In this document: in pieces, positions 21,573-32,956 of the stretch
Layout of the letters: each line of letters starts with the position of its first letter
Numbering within the stretch: position 1 is the first letter of the stretch
Origin: Nematopogon swammerdamellus
Taxonomy: Eukaryota > Arthropoda > Insecta > Lepidoptera > Adelidae
Direction of reading: 5' to 3'
NCBI GenBank assembly: GCA_946902875.1
Contig: OX336340.1
Coordinates: 5,725,739 to 5,789,738, forward strand
Length of the DNA: 64,000 nucleotides
Notes under the pieces: generated by a model
The model's input: only the letters and a program-made list of their open reading frames with translations
Database searches by the model: none
What the model was told of the DNA's origin: nothing
Made by a program: the position numbers and the translations under genes

Positions 21573-21985
21573 TACCAAGGCAGCAGAAATTGAAAGTTTT
21601 CCATAATGTTATATACCGTAAAATTTTCCATAATGTTATATACATAATGTTATATACCATAATGTTATAAACCGTTTCGAAAACGCGTATTCATGGTGTT
21701 CAATAATAGGTGCCAGGATTTATTCATTCATCTAATGCCAGGGAGAGGCCAGGATTAAGAAACATTAACAAACATGAAGTCACCAATAAGGCTTCGACCA
21801 GCGGTATCATTTAAAATATTTTGTAAAATATTTTTCATTGGGTACTTTTATTTCATTATGTTTTTAAGTATACTTAAAATACTTGACCAATGGCGTATTT
21901 GGCAAATCTCCTAATTTGACGAATTACCGATTTGACGAATTACCGATTTGACGAATATCAAATTTGGCAAATGTCTGCAAACCCG
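21573..21985. mobile_element. Insertion related to the interior of the 12.2-kb fold-back
   Basis: AGTACCAAGGCAGCAGAAATTGAAAG with AACATGAAGTCACC is the reverse complement of sequence at about 12400-12470 and 12650-12730. Near 21905-21960 there are three short tandem copies of GAATTACCGATTTGAC. Unit A lacks this block. Confidence 0.5.
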
Positions 21986-22520
21986 TGGTAAATTGTCACT
22001 TTACTAACGTTTATACGAGTATAACTGTATTCTTCTTTATGAGAATCGTGAGAAACCTAAATATTTCACTTGCACGAGTGATATTAAGTGCCCTTCAGAA
22101 GTCAGACAAGAAGCGAGTCTTAGCCATCAAATATTCACTAAGTCTACTCGCCTATTACTCACTGCCACAAGGCTCGACAACGTGGAGTGTGATATTCTCA
22201 TCAGACTGAAATGAAAAACTGGCGCCGAATGAATGTAGCTCCGTAATGATGCTCGTTTATTTGATATACTTACTTTAAATTTGCCTTTCACTTGACTTTC
22301 AGGACTGCACCTTTATGGAGTAACATTGATATCTTTTATGTCGTGCCGGGGCGCAATGATTGCAGTAAATATGTTTTCACAAAATCCTTTTGACGATTTA
22401 TTGTATTTGTCACACATGTTTGCATTTGTTTTTAGTAAAATAACTGAATGTATACTTACTTCTAAAGAGAGAATATTGATAACACGTAGACAGTGGCAAA
22501 CGCCTGTAAAAATATTGACT

Positions 22521-23438
22521 GAATGGTAAGTTTTGTCAGCCTCGATTGCTCAGTGGTGCAGACAGTCGATTGTTGATATTGATTGCTAAGCAACGCTGGG
22601 CGCGGTCAGTATATTACGCTACAGATGTATTTAAATATGCACGTAAGTACCTACCTAACTTTCTAGGTAAAGTGTGAACAAAATCCATTAGTTAATCATT
22701 TTACTCAACAACCCTATAGCTTTTATTTCTGGAAAACCTGGATGGAGGCCGATGATTACCTACCTACAACGTTAATTTCATTCACTTTTGGCCTCCTTAA
22801 CACTCCGTCCGTCCCGTCTCACTTAACACTCCTCTCTACTCTCTGCTCCGCGTACTGGACATCACACGCCTCAACATGTCCAAACGGGGAGGATGCTCCC
22901 TCATCTGTATAAATTGTATATTCACATATTTAAATGTATATATTTATATATGTATGTGTGTATTTATATATGGTATATGTATAATAAATGCATTTTACTT
23001 ATCACTAAAATTTTAAGCTAGAGCGGAAGTTGTGCGTCATTTAATTGTTAATCCTTGAAATTCTTCATGGGTTGGACTTAAATACAGCGCTGAGTCTAGT
23101 GAAATCTTCACTAGATTCAGCATAGGCTGTGTCCAGTCCTTTTTTTCCCTCTCTTCTCTCATTTTTTAATGTGTGTCATTTAATTAATCATTTAATGAAA
23201 TAATGTAATGTTATAGTTATAATGTATGTAATAATGTAATGTTGTAGGGGAAAAATAAATATTTCTTATTTCTTATTTCTTATTCTTATCTGAAAGGGAA
23301 TCGTGCAGTGTAAGTGGAGTGTAGTACCGCATTTGAACTGTGAGGTCTTGGATTAACTATCACATAGTGCGGGATATGTTCTGCCCCTTAGTGAATACAA
23401 GGCTATCGTGTGAAGTTGATTATGTTATTATATGATTT
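22521..23438. other. Intergenic, with a truncated SINE head
   Basis: At 22540-22620 (+) lies a SINE head (GTCAGCCTCGATTGCTCAGT ... GCAACGCTGGGCGCGGTCAG) cut off before the 5S-like GGATGGGTGACC box. The remainder, including the AT-rich stretch 22900-23290, shows no gene. Confidence 0.45.
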
Positions 23439-23548
23439 GTCAGCCTCGGTAGCTCATTGGTGCGGTCGGTCGGCTGTTGTTATGCACACCTAGGTGCGGT
23501 CAGTACTTGGATGGGTGACCGCTCGACCGTTGTTGGAGGCTGACCGTA
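23439..23548 (+). mobile_element. SINE head with 5S-like box
   Basis: GTCAGCCTCGGTAGCTCATT is followed by GGTCAGTACTTGGATGGGTG and ACCGCTCGACC, ending GGAGGCTGACCGT. The 5S rRNA-like stretch is at 23498-23521. The SINE tail is missing. Confidence 0.6.
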
Positions 23549-24654
23549 ATAAATTTAATAGCATTTAATAAAACTTTATTGGAATATACTCATTCTCACA
23601 TTTATTTGAACGGCTTGGTATATTAAGTCGATAAAATGAATGTATACACAAGTCGATAAAATGAAATGAGACTGATAATTTTTTATAATTTTGGTCTTGT
23701 TTCAGGCCAGTTATCTATAACTTTTCACTTGCTCCTTCGTTGGAATTCTTTGCTTTAAACGAAATATCGAGCACCTGTGGCAGTCACGGAAGAGCGTGGA
23801 AGGTGCTAGTGAAATGTGAAATATGTATGTAAGCGTAGACCATTAATCACGCAATGCAGGCAGTTTCCAGGTGGAGTGAGCGGCGCAGCCTCGAAAATCT
23901 CTGATAAATTGAAAATTAAGACGCGCCTGTCGCAACCCAAGCGCGAAAACACAATGATCGATGGCTTATACGAATAAGTTCTAAATATGAGCATATCATT
24001 GATTAAAAATTTGCAATACTTTTTTAGCTTGTTAACGGTAAAAGTCAACTTAATGAAATACAAATAGTTAAATAAGCACACACTATACTACACTCTTGCT
24101 AACGAACTCATTTTTTTTTTCAGAGAAAGTCCTACATTTTATTTCGTGTTCAAATACAATGCAAATATCTAATCTCATTCCTCCAATAAATCTTATTGTG
24201 TGAACATAAAATAAGATTAACCCCTGCGATGACGCCCATCTCAATATTCCCCGTACACATGTGACGTAACACAAAACACACAAAAGATCCACATTCACAC
24301 AATGTGAAGGACCCGTGTTTATTTGAAATAAAAATTTGCACGAACGAGGAGCAAACAAACGTAACTGTATAAAGAATAAGAGCGGTCAACACGTCCTCCC
24401 TGAGGGACGCTGTAAATACGGCAGTAAAATATTCTCTGATGCCGAGTGCAGTGCAGAGTAGTGAAAGTATTCGTGTAAAATGTGTTGAGTGAGACGTTAT
24501 GCACGGGATTGCTTCCAAAACGATTACTAGAAATTATTAATCTTTGTATTTATTTAAAATACTTATTATTGAATGCTAACCGCATATCTAATAAGTAGAA
24601 TTGTGGGAAGAAATAGTATCCTTTTAACATTTCAGTAAAATTAAAAGATTGAAC
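23549..24654. other. Intergenic sequence without a recognised gene
   Basis: Minus-strand open frames at 23806-24081 and 24083-24518 have hydrophobic stretches. They show no motif I know, no supporting splice structure and overlap in several frames, so I do not call them genes. Confidence 0.3.
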
Positions 24655-24855
24655 GGTTCGAGTTGTTGTTGGAGGCTAGAGTCCTGCTCAGCTCATACCT
24701 GTGGGATGTTTCAGCCAAATACCAGCTTGCGCCGCTGGACTTCACGACCGAGGGGAAGTACTGACGTGGCACCAAGTTCACCCGGTGTTGTGGGCTGACA
24801 TCGCGGATGTTGTAGGTGATGTAAGCCAACCGTGTCAGTTTCCATAAAAAAAAAT
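24655..24855 (+). mobile_element. SINE 3' part, diverged middle
   Basis: It ends with the common tail (CCCGGTGTTGTGGGCTGACA, TGTTGTAGGTGATGTAAGCC, GTCAGTTTCCATAAAAAAAA) in + orientation. The part before 24750 differs from the other SINEs. Confidence 0.5.
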
Positions 24856-24889
24856 TAAAAAAACTTGATTCTGCGTCGATTCGTGCGAC

Positions 24890-25735
24890 TAGTTGGTGTC
24901 CCGCGATCTAGAACCACTGCAACTCCATTCTATTCTATTCTTTATTCATCATCCATAGACAGTACACTGCACCAGGCCTCACGCACTCTATGTACTTGCG
25001 CGCGCTAACTACCTACCGCCCGACGGGCCGCCGGCGGTCTATTTCAGTGAAAATTCGTCAGCCACGCGAAGTATACATAGACGCTCGCCCACGCAACTGC
25101 GCGCAGCTGCAAAGCAATAAGCACTTTACACTCGATCGTTAAGTTACATTTTCGCACGCAGCGATTGGCGACGTGAACCAGTAGGCTATTAAAGCCCGAA
25201 GGTAGGAACATTTTCTATGGAGTGATTTATCTGTTACGAAGTAACTATTAAGTAATCTGTGACTGCACTCGGATTCGTCATATTTAACATTTATCATTTT
25301 GCCAGTTCGATTATCACAGCGAAGAAGAACTGGCAAGAAACTTCGCTCCGTAGGGATATCGGCTCTCTAAGTGTGTTCTATCGCTTATTCCGTGGGGAGT
25401 ACTCGGAGGAGCAGTTTAACGCGATCCCGCCGTCCCCATTCCATCTCCGTACTACGCGCACCTGGCAGGGATCGCACCCCTACACACTGGACTTACAGCG
25501 GATCCGTACCAATAGCAGTTCTGCAGATCTTTCCTCTACAGAACCGGTAAACTCTGGAACTCTCTCCCTCCCCATATTATAATTCACCTCAAGTACAGTC
25601 TCGGATCCTTCAAGAGGAGCGTGAATGGGCACATGTCAGGCCGGTATGGTATTAGCAATCACCGCGTACGACGGAATGGGCGTCGTCGTTAGACGTGGGG
25701 GCCTTGCCGCCACATGTCGTGCTTTCAATAAAAAA
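24890..25735 (+). pseudogene. LINE C-terminal fragment interrupted by ~410 bp
   Basis: RDLEPLQLH at about 24905-24933 continues at 25345 as RRDIGSLSVFYRLFRGEYSE, IPPSPFHLRTTRTWQ and LGSFKRSVNGHMSGRYGISN with a stop near 25690. The intervening 24934-25344 starts with (ATTCT)n and is an unrelated insertion, possibly a 3'-end LINE or SINE piece. Confidence 0.65.
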
Positions 25736-25950
25736 ACATCTAGTCGTTGAATATGTATATATTATATCCAGCGTGCGTGATACCAACACGAGTTTATCAA
25801 TACATAGTTTGCAACATTTCCAACTGGATGCAATATGTTGGTTAGAATGGTTATCTAAGAGAATTAGATTGGTAAAATTACACCAGGAGTTCCTCAGGGT
25901 TCTATCCTCGCTCATTTTTTTAGTTATAAGTCCTAATGACGTCATATTTT

Positions 25951-28129
25951 TTTTTTTTTTTATTAGGTTTAACCACACAGAATCATTCTGTACATACAAA
26001 TCTTAAAAATATATATTACATGGATAGAACTATCTGTACTTAAGGCTAAACACAACATGCACAAATTAAGATACTAAGTAAGCTAAAATTAAAAACTTAA
26101 GCTAAAACTAATAAAAGAACAAAAAATCAAATTTTAAACAACATATACACAATTACAGTAACTAACATACGAGCAACTAAGTTACTCTTATGTTCATAAA
26201 AAAAAATAATTAAAATGAAAATAAAACAAAAAGCACTTTAGATACATTTTCGGAGATAATTTTTGAAAGAATGTAGCGAAGCAAATGATGTGAGGTCAAG
26301 TGAATGGGCACGGTAAATAACATTGTAGTTGCGGCAAATACGAGAGAGGGGCGAAAATTTTCCTAGGTTCGTTTTATGTTTTTTAACTATAAGAGGAATG
26401 AAATTGGACAGTCTAGCGCTAGCCCTTGGAACTTTAAAACAAATATTTTCTAATAGAAATGGACAGTTTATTAAATTATTTAGAATTTTGAATAAAATAG
26501 TTGTGTCGGATGTAAGTCTCCTAAGTTCAAGCGAGCGAACCTTGTAGAAGACTAGTCTATCACTATAATGAGGCAGCGACCGAGCACGATTGTCTGTAAA
26601 CGATAGGTAATACAGAAAACGTTTCTGAACCCGCTCGATACGTTGCACATGGACTTGATAGTGAGGACTCCAAACAGGACTAGCATACTCTAAAACACTA
26701 CGGACAAGAGAATTGTATAGGATGATTTTAGGTTTACTGTTTTTGAAATGTTTGCAACTACGTTTAATAAAACCTAACATTTTTAGGGAACGTTTAGTGA
26801 TGGAATCGAGGTGTGCCGTGAAAGTAAGTTTGGAATCAAAAATTACGCCAAGATCGCGAACGGTATTCACCCTTTGGAGTATAGTACCGTCGATGGAGTA
26901 CTGTGTGGGTAAAGGTAGCCGTTTACGGGTAAATGATATTTGTAAGCACTTCTTACAATTTAAAAACATTTTATTGTCAAGACACCATTTCGAAACACGG
27001 TCTATATCGTTTTGAAGTAGCAGGGAATCATTTGTGGATTTTACTACCTTGGAAAACTTAGTCATCCGCAAAAAGTAAAATGTTTGAATCCATAACGACA
27101 TCACACAGATCATTTATGTAGACAAGGTACAGAATAGGGCCCAGATGAGAGCCTTGTGGAACTCCAGATGGCACATCGAACCAACGGGACTCATAGCCGT
27201 CGAACACAACTCTTTGTACACGACCATCAAGGTATGATCGAAACCATAATAATAATGAACCGTGGATTCCAAAAGTACTTAATTTGTTGATTAATATATG
27301 ATGATTTACCTTATCGAATGCTTTGCTGAAGTCTGTATAAATAACGTCTACCTGCTGGCCACTATCAACCGCCTGGAATAGAGTAGTAGCATAGCAAAGT
27401 AAGTTTGTAGTTGTTGATAATTGGGAAAGAAAACCGTGCTGTTTAGGAGTTAGAAGTTGTTTAAATTGAACGTTTAAAGCTGGGCATATAAGCTTTTCGA
27501 ATATTTTAGCAAAAGTGCTGAGTAACGAGATGGGCCTGTAATTTGTGATATCTTGTATGTTGCCGCTTTTCGGGATCGGTACAACGTATGCCTGCTTCCA
27601 GGCTGTTGGAAAGGCAGAAGATGCTATAGACTTGGTAAAAATGGTCGTCAGTGGAGGGGCTAGGCTCTGAGCACACCTCTTAATAAAGATGGGTGGTATT
27701 TTATCAGGGCCAGCACCTTTAGACTCATCAAGGTCTTTAATAGCTTTCTCTACAGTGGCGATGGTAATGACTACGGAACACAAAGATTTATTTGATAAAT
27801 TCTTTATGTTTGAATCCACCGTGGGGGAAGTGTCTGTAACATAAACTGACGAAAAATGTTGAGCGAAAAGTTCACCTGTGCTCTCGCCATCTGAGGACTT
27901 TTTATCTCCATAAAACAAATGTTGTGGAAGCGTACTCGTATTTTTACGTTTGTCTTTGACAAAGTTCCAAAAGGCTTTAGTGGTTTTATGGTTAGTTATG
28001 CAAGATTCTGTGTGGTCAACGTATTTATAATAGCAACTTTTAATGAGTTTGGAACAGCGAGTCCTCAAACACTCGTAAGATAATTTGTCAAGTGGGTTAC
28101 CATATTTCTTATGTTTTAGACGAATTTTT
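25951..28129 (-). pseudogene. Jockey-like LINE ORF2, polymerase half
   Basis: From 28129 downwards the frame reads IRLKHKKYGNPLDKL, then KGAGPDKIPPIFIKR, NYRPISLLSTFAKIFEKL, QHGFLSQLSTT, IYTDFSKAFDKVNH, SGVPQGSHLGPILYLVYIND and ILLFADD. One frame shift just after FADD (about 27060) leads to TKFSKVV and the C-terminal part, which ends with a stop at 26238. The catalytic FADD is intact. The 3' UTR ends in poly-A (poly-T at 25951-25968 on +). It is only lightly damaged: one frameshift plus the composite insertion at 28130. Confidence 0.88.
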
Positions 28130-30992
28130 AACCGACTTCCAAAAAAGGAGGAGGTTCTCAATTCGTCTGTATGTTTTTTTTTTTTTTTTTTTTTTTGTAT
28201 GTTTGTAACACGATTTCTCCGTCAATTGAGGGCCGATTTAGAAAATTCTTTTTTTGTTAGTTAGGTCATACTTCCGAGGTGGTCCCATTTCAATTTTATC
28301 GAAATTGGTTCAGTGGTTTTCGAAAAATCAGCATAATACTATGGTGTGTGGTTACCTTCAGCAAAACTTGTGATGTGGTCGTATTCGGCAATTTTCAGTT
28401 TGATAAATTAGTATGGTGTGTGGTTACCTTCAGCAAAACTTTTGTGATGTGGACTTATTAACCGACTTCCAAAAAAGGAGGAGGTTCTCAATTCGTCTGT
28501 ATGTTTTTTTTTTTTTTTTTTTTTTGTATGTTTGTAACACGATTTCTCCGTCAATTGAGGGCCGATTTAGAAAATTCTTTTTTTGTTAGTTAGGTCATAC
28601 TTCCGAGGTGGTCCCATTTCAATTTTATCGAAATTGGTTGAGTGGTTTTCGAAAAATCAGCATAATACTATGGTGTGTGGTTACCTTCAGCAAAACTTGT
28701 GATGTGGTCGTATTCGGCAATTTTCAGTTTGATAAATTAGTATGGTGTGTGGTTACCTTCAGCAAAACTTTTGTGATGTGGACTTATTCAGCAATTTGCA
28801 GTCTGACACATATGGCGAATAATTCTGTACCACTTCAATCGATTTCGATTATTCGATTTCGATTGTTCTTATTTATGTAATATTACTAAAAAGAATGAAA
28901 TAAAAACTGTTTTAAAAAATATTAAACCGATTTCAAAAAAACAAAAAAACAAAAAGAACTAAAAAGTATTAAATACCTAATATTTTGAAATTTTCTCTGT
29001 CCTGTTGAAATACATGAATCGATATTTACTAGTGATACATATTCGGACCCTTGTTTCATGAATATTCTAAATTTGAAATTTTTTATTTTTTCCGACCGGC
29101 CAGGTGCGCTTAATTTATTATGGTACCTGACCAGTACCCACTTGTACCGAGTACCATCGAGCTGGTCTGATGATGGAGACAGAAGGTGGCCATAGGAACT
29201 CCTAAACTACACATGATAAACCCATCGTGTTTGGGCTCGTTGCATTTGTCTTCACGAGAAATTTACTTTAGACCTAAGAGATTCTCAATTCGACAGTATG
29301 TTTTCTTTTTTTTGATGTTTGTTACGCGATTACTCCGTCAATTGTGGGCCGATTTTGAAAATTCTTTTTTTTTTTTATTTGAAAGGGGATAACCCTGAGG
29401 TTTTTGAAGTGAAAACTTCTTTAGCGGCGCTTGGCACTTTTTTAGGTGGGTTAAAAATGTATAACTCGCGACATCGCGTCAGCGTCATTTTTAAAATGAA
29501 ACCTTAAGTCATTGCATTAAGGGTTAAGTTAGAGTGGCACGGGATCTGCCGGCACTCCCGGAGTGCAACTGTTAAGTAGGGTTCGGTAACACGTTTATGT
29601 CTGTCCATTCTACTAAGTTCTGCAAAATGAATGTAGGGTTCCGTAACAAATGCATGTCTGTCTGTTCTACTAAATTTAACATTTATTTCAAAATGAATGT
29701 AGGGTTCCGTAACAAATGCATGTCTATCCGTTCTACTAAATTTTACAATTTTCAACCAAGGTCCTCCGACGGTTATTTTATAATAAAAGTAGGGTTCCGT
29801 AACACGTTTATGTCTGTCCATTCTACTAAGTTCTGCAAGATGAATGTAGGGTTCCGTAACAAATGCATGTCTGTCCGTTCTACAAAATTTAACATTTATT
29901 TCAAAATGAATGTAGGGTTCCGTAACAAATGTATGTCTGTCCGTTCTACTAAATTTTACAATTTTCAACCAAGGCCCTCCGACGGTTATTTTATAATAAA
30001 AGTAGGGTTCCGTAACAAATGTATGTCTGTCCGTTCTACTAAATTTCATAATTTTCAACCAAGGTCCTCCGACGGTTATTTTATAATAAAAGTAGGGTTC
30101 CGTAACATGTTTATGTCTGTCCATTCTACTAAGTTCTGCAACATCACCTACAACGTCCGTGATGTCAGCCCATAACACCGGGTAAACTAAGTGCCATGTC
30201 AGTACTTCCCCCTTTGATCGTACTGACTACACTGAACTGGTCGGAAAACACAAACTATTTACATAGCCGTTTCGACCGACGTTTAATTCAGTGCGGTGGT
30301 ACCAACCCGGTCAGGTTAAACCCTACCACCAAGTAAGATTAGGAGGGAAGGGACCTACAGTTTTACGAGGAATCCGAACCTCGGTCAGCCTCCAACGGTC
30401 AGCGGTCACCCATCCAAGTACTGACCGCACCCAGCGTTGCTTAACATTCAATAGCGACAGTTGACTGTCTGCACCACTGAGCTATCGAAGCTGACGTGGT
30501 CCTATTTTAATTGGGTCAAGATCGGATTGGAAAGCGAGGCGGAATCGCGAGGCCGAAGGCCGAGCGATTCCGCCGAGTACATTAATAGCAAAAATTACTA
30601 AAAAAACTGTGAAATAAAAAAAAAGTTTTAAAAAACATAAAACCGACTTCCTAAAAAAAGGAAAACTAAAAAACTATTTAAAATAAAAATATAAAAACCG
30701 CCTTCAAAAATATATGAAATAAAAACCTAAAAAAAAAAAACGAACCCTAGAGTTGAAGGCGGTGCTAAAGCAAGCAAAAATGATGCATGAAAGAAAACAT
30801 GAGTGGATGATAATATCCTTTGTGATTTGTGTAGCCTTTTTAGCACCGCCTTCAACTCTAGGGTTCGTTTTTTTTTTTTTAGGTTTTTATTTCATATATT
30901 TTTGAAGGCGGTTTTTATATTTTTATTTTAAATAGTTTTTTAGTTTTCCTTTTTTTAGGAAGTCGGTTTTATGTTTTTTAAAACTTTTTTTT
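28130..30992 (+). mobile_element. Composite AACCGACTTCC element, copy 2, splitting a LINE
   Basis: The first 330 bp (28130-28459) are a partial copy that stops at GATGTGGACTTATT. A full element starts again at 28460 with AACCGACTTCC, so the 5' block is duplicated. Then follow the same modules as copy 1, but with eight minisatellite units (29576-30142), the SINE (30138-30492), the GC hairpin and the long terminal hairpin (arms about 30625-30770 and 30835-30990). It is nearly identical to 48207-50768. Confidence 0.75.
29576..30142 (+). repeat. Minisatellite, 8 units of 57/66/90 bp
   Basis: Unit starts are at 29576, 29633, 29699, 29789, 29846, 29912, 30002 and 30092, in the order 57-66-90-57-66-90-90-partial. 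Every unit length is a multiple of three, which keeps long frames open on both strands (29597-30175 + and 29504-30178 -). Confidence 0.8.
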
Positions 30993-31983
30993 TGTATTTT
31001 TGTTTTAATAAACCTATTAGATCAGATGAATACCAATTCGGATAACATTTGTTACGAACTACTAGTTTTGGTACACAATTGTAAATAATTTTGTTAATTT
31101 CTGCGTAAAAAAGTGAGATTGTTTCGTCCACCGTTAGCTTCTGTAAAAAAATTCTTAACCAGTCCAGCTGGCTTAGCTCTGCATTGATCTTAGCGTAATC
31201 TGCCTTGAAAAAGTTAAATTTATTGTAATCGTTCGTTTTAAGCATCTTAGTAGTTATTGTACAGAGGTCATAAATAATTTCCAAAGGTGGGTGATAATGG
31301 TCGATTCGGCTTAAAGCGTCGTCGCTTTGCTTAACAATTACTTGAGGGAAATTGGATAAAACTAAATCTAAAATTTTGTTATTGATATTTACAATTCCGT
31401 TGAATTGATATAATTCATGAAGCGCAAGGAACTCTATGAGGAGGTTCCCAAGATCGTGATTATGGTTACGTGGATGAAACCCCAAGTCTCCGACGTTAGT
31501 AGACCACTGAATGCTTCCAAGGTTGAAATCGCCAAGGATCAAGGTTTGTGCTTCACGGGTACTATCTAAAACATTACTTATACCTCTTAACATACTCTCC
31601 AGGATAGGGAAAGTAGACGGTGGAGGTAAGTAGATTGCACAAATGTTAATGTATGTAAATGATTTACTCGTAGGTATTTTAATGGTGATCCAAAGATCTT
31701 CAAATATACTTTCCCATGTATTACAACGAGTGGCCTGGAATTTGCGCAACACGGCTATCAATAAGCCTCCCCCGTCACTTTTAGTACTAGAAGTACTGGA
31801 GCGATCTCTCCTAAATACATTATATCGCATATCAAAAATTTCCGCGTCAAATACGGAGTCCTTTAACCAAGTTTCGGAAAACACAATCACATCAAAGTTA
31901 TGGTTTAGAATATCTAAATAAACATCGTTCGTTTTGGTTCTTAGACCTCTTACGTTCTGGTAATATATACTTAGGGAATACAT
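30993..31983 (-). pseudogene. Jockey-like LINE ORF2, endonuclease half
   Basis: This is an APE-like endonuclease (EEP fold). Seen in order are YYQNVRGLRTK, FDVIVFSETWLKD with the metal-binding Glu, GGGLLIAV, ICAIYLPP, LILGDFNLGSIQW with the Asp/Asn pair, and RIDHYHPP in place of the usual SDH. The frame leaves LINE sequence after GLLKQKYK, where A-rich composite sequence begins, and resumes beyond 28130 with RLKHKK. It starts 49 bp after the ORF1 stop. Confidence 0.88.
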
Positions 31984-32032
31984 TTAGACTAACAAGAATA
32001 GCTCAGATGCGTGCGATTAATAGTGTTTAATA

Positions 32033-32956
32033 TCAACACAGAGAGTCAAGAGAGATCTGGTCCCTAATCACCACAACCTGCGCAGTCAGTTCATCTTTCC
32101 TAACGAATATGCGACCATTACGAATCCATACGAACTTATAGTTACACTGTTTAGCCTTAATTCTGGTAGCAGCGTGTAAGGACTTGTTAGCGGGCGACAG
32201 GTGCTCGCACACATAAACAGCTGACTTCGTACCGCCGATGCCGAGGTGTGCAGAGCTAAGCTTGTCATCCTTGTGAGATTTATTGAAGGTCGTCACAGCC
32301 GCCAGAATCTCATCTCTAGCACGCGAGGATGGAAGTTTAACAATGATAGACTTAGGTCGGTTGGAATCAGGCCTGGCCTTGGCTACGCGGTGGACGTTGA
32401 GAATTTCCGAATCGGTGATAGGACGGGAGATCACGGACCCAAGCTGTTTGACCGTGGTCACCAAGTTCTCCGATTTGTGTTCTGGGACGCACTGTAGCTC
32501 GAGATTAGTCTCCCTGGATTGCTGCTCAATGTACGATAGCCGCGAGTTGAGGTCGCGCACCTCAGTGCGCAGCTTCTCATTTTCAGTTTGCAGCACCTTC
32601 ACAGTAGATAAGGACTCTGTTAAGAGCTTCTTCATGTCATCATATTCAGCGGACATGTATTTAGCGGATTCTTTCAGTTCGGGCAACACATTCAACTTCG
32701 AGTGAATGGCTTCAAATTATTCGGCAAGCGTATTCGAACATACGAGACATGCGCGCAAGGTAGTCGCCGGCGAACTGAATGCTCGCGAAACCGGGTATGC
32801 GAAGTGCTCATGGTTTGCATACCCCAAGCACTGTAAATATATAGCTATATATTTACTGTGCCCCAAGTCTGTGTCAAGTGTACTGTGTGTCGGTAGTCGC
32901 TGGGGAGCGATCGCAGCGGTAGACTTCGGTCTACCCAAGGTGTCGGGCCCGGCCAC
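32033..32956 (-). pseudogene. LINE ORF1 (coiled-coil nucleic-acid binding protein)
   Basis: The region from 32695 to the stop at 32033 gives a heptad-rich coiled coil (KKLLTESLSTVKVLQTENEK, LRTEVRDLNSRLSYIEQQS). It is followed by an RRM/FP25K-like domain (ILNVHRVAKARP, RPKSIIVKLPSSRARDEIL, LHAATRIKAKQ, KFVWIRNGRIFVRKDE), typical of Jockey-clade ORF1 proteins. The same frame is open upstream to 32956, with one TAA at about 32717-32719. It carries a CLVC motif that may be part of an N-terminal zinc finger. Confidence 0.78.

Larger units (their letters stand above)
9424..22520. repeat. Tandem segmental duplication, unit B
   Basis: This is the second copy of the duplicated block, about 13 kb against 7 kb. 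The added sequence consists of separable insertions at about 10.8-11.87 kb, 12226-13094, 13.5-14.1 kb, 14257-14345, 14.41-16.44 kb, 16.66-19.88 kb, 21.06-21.51 kb and 21.57-21.98 kb. Several of these have a matching uninterrupted site in unit A. Confidence 0.83.

Noticed and set aside
24083..24518. Membrane protein gene on the minus strand
   Set aside because: Three overlapping frames are equally open, hydrophobic content is explained by AT-rich composition, and no splice partner was seen.
29504..30178. Long frames on both strands across the minisatellite, taken as genes
   Set aside because: The frames follow from unit lengths divisible by three; there is no domain, no start context, and both strands are equally open.
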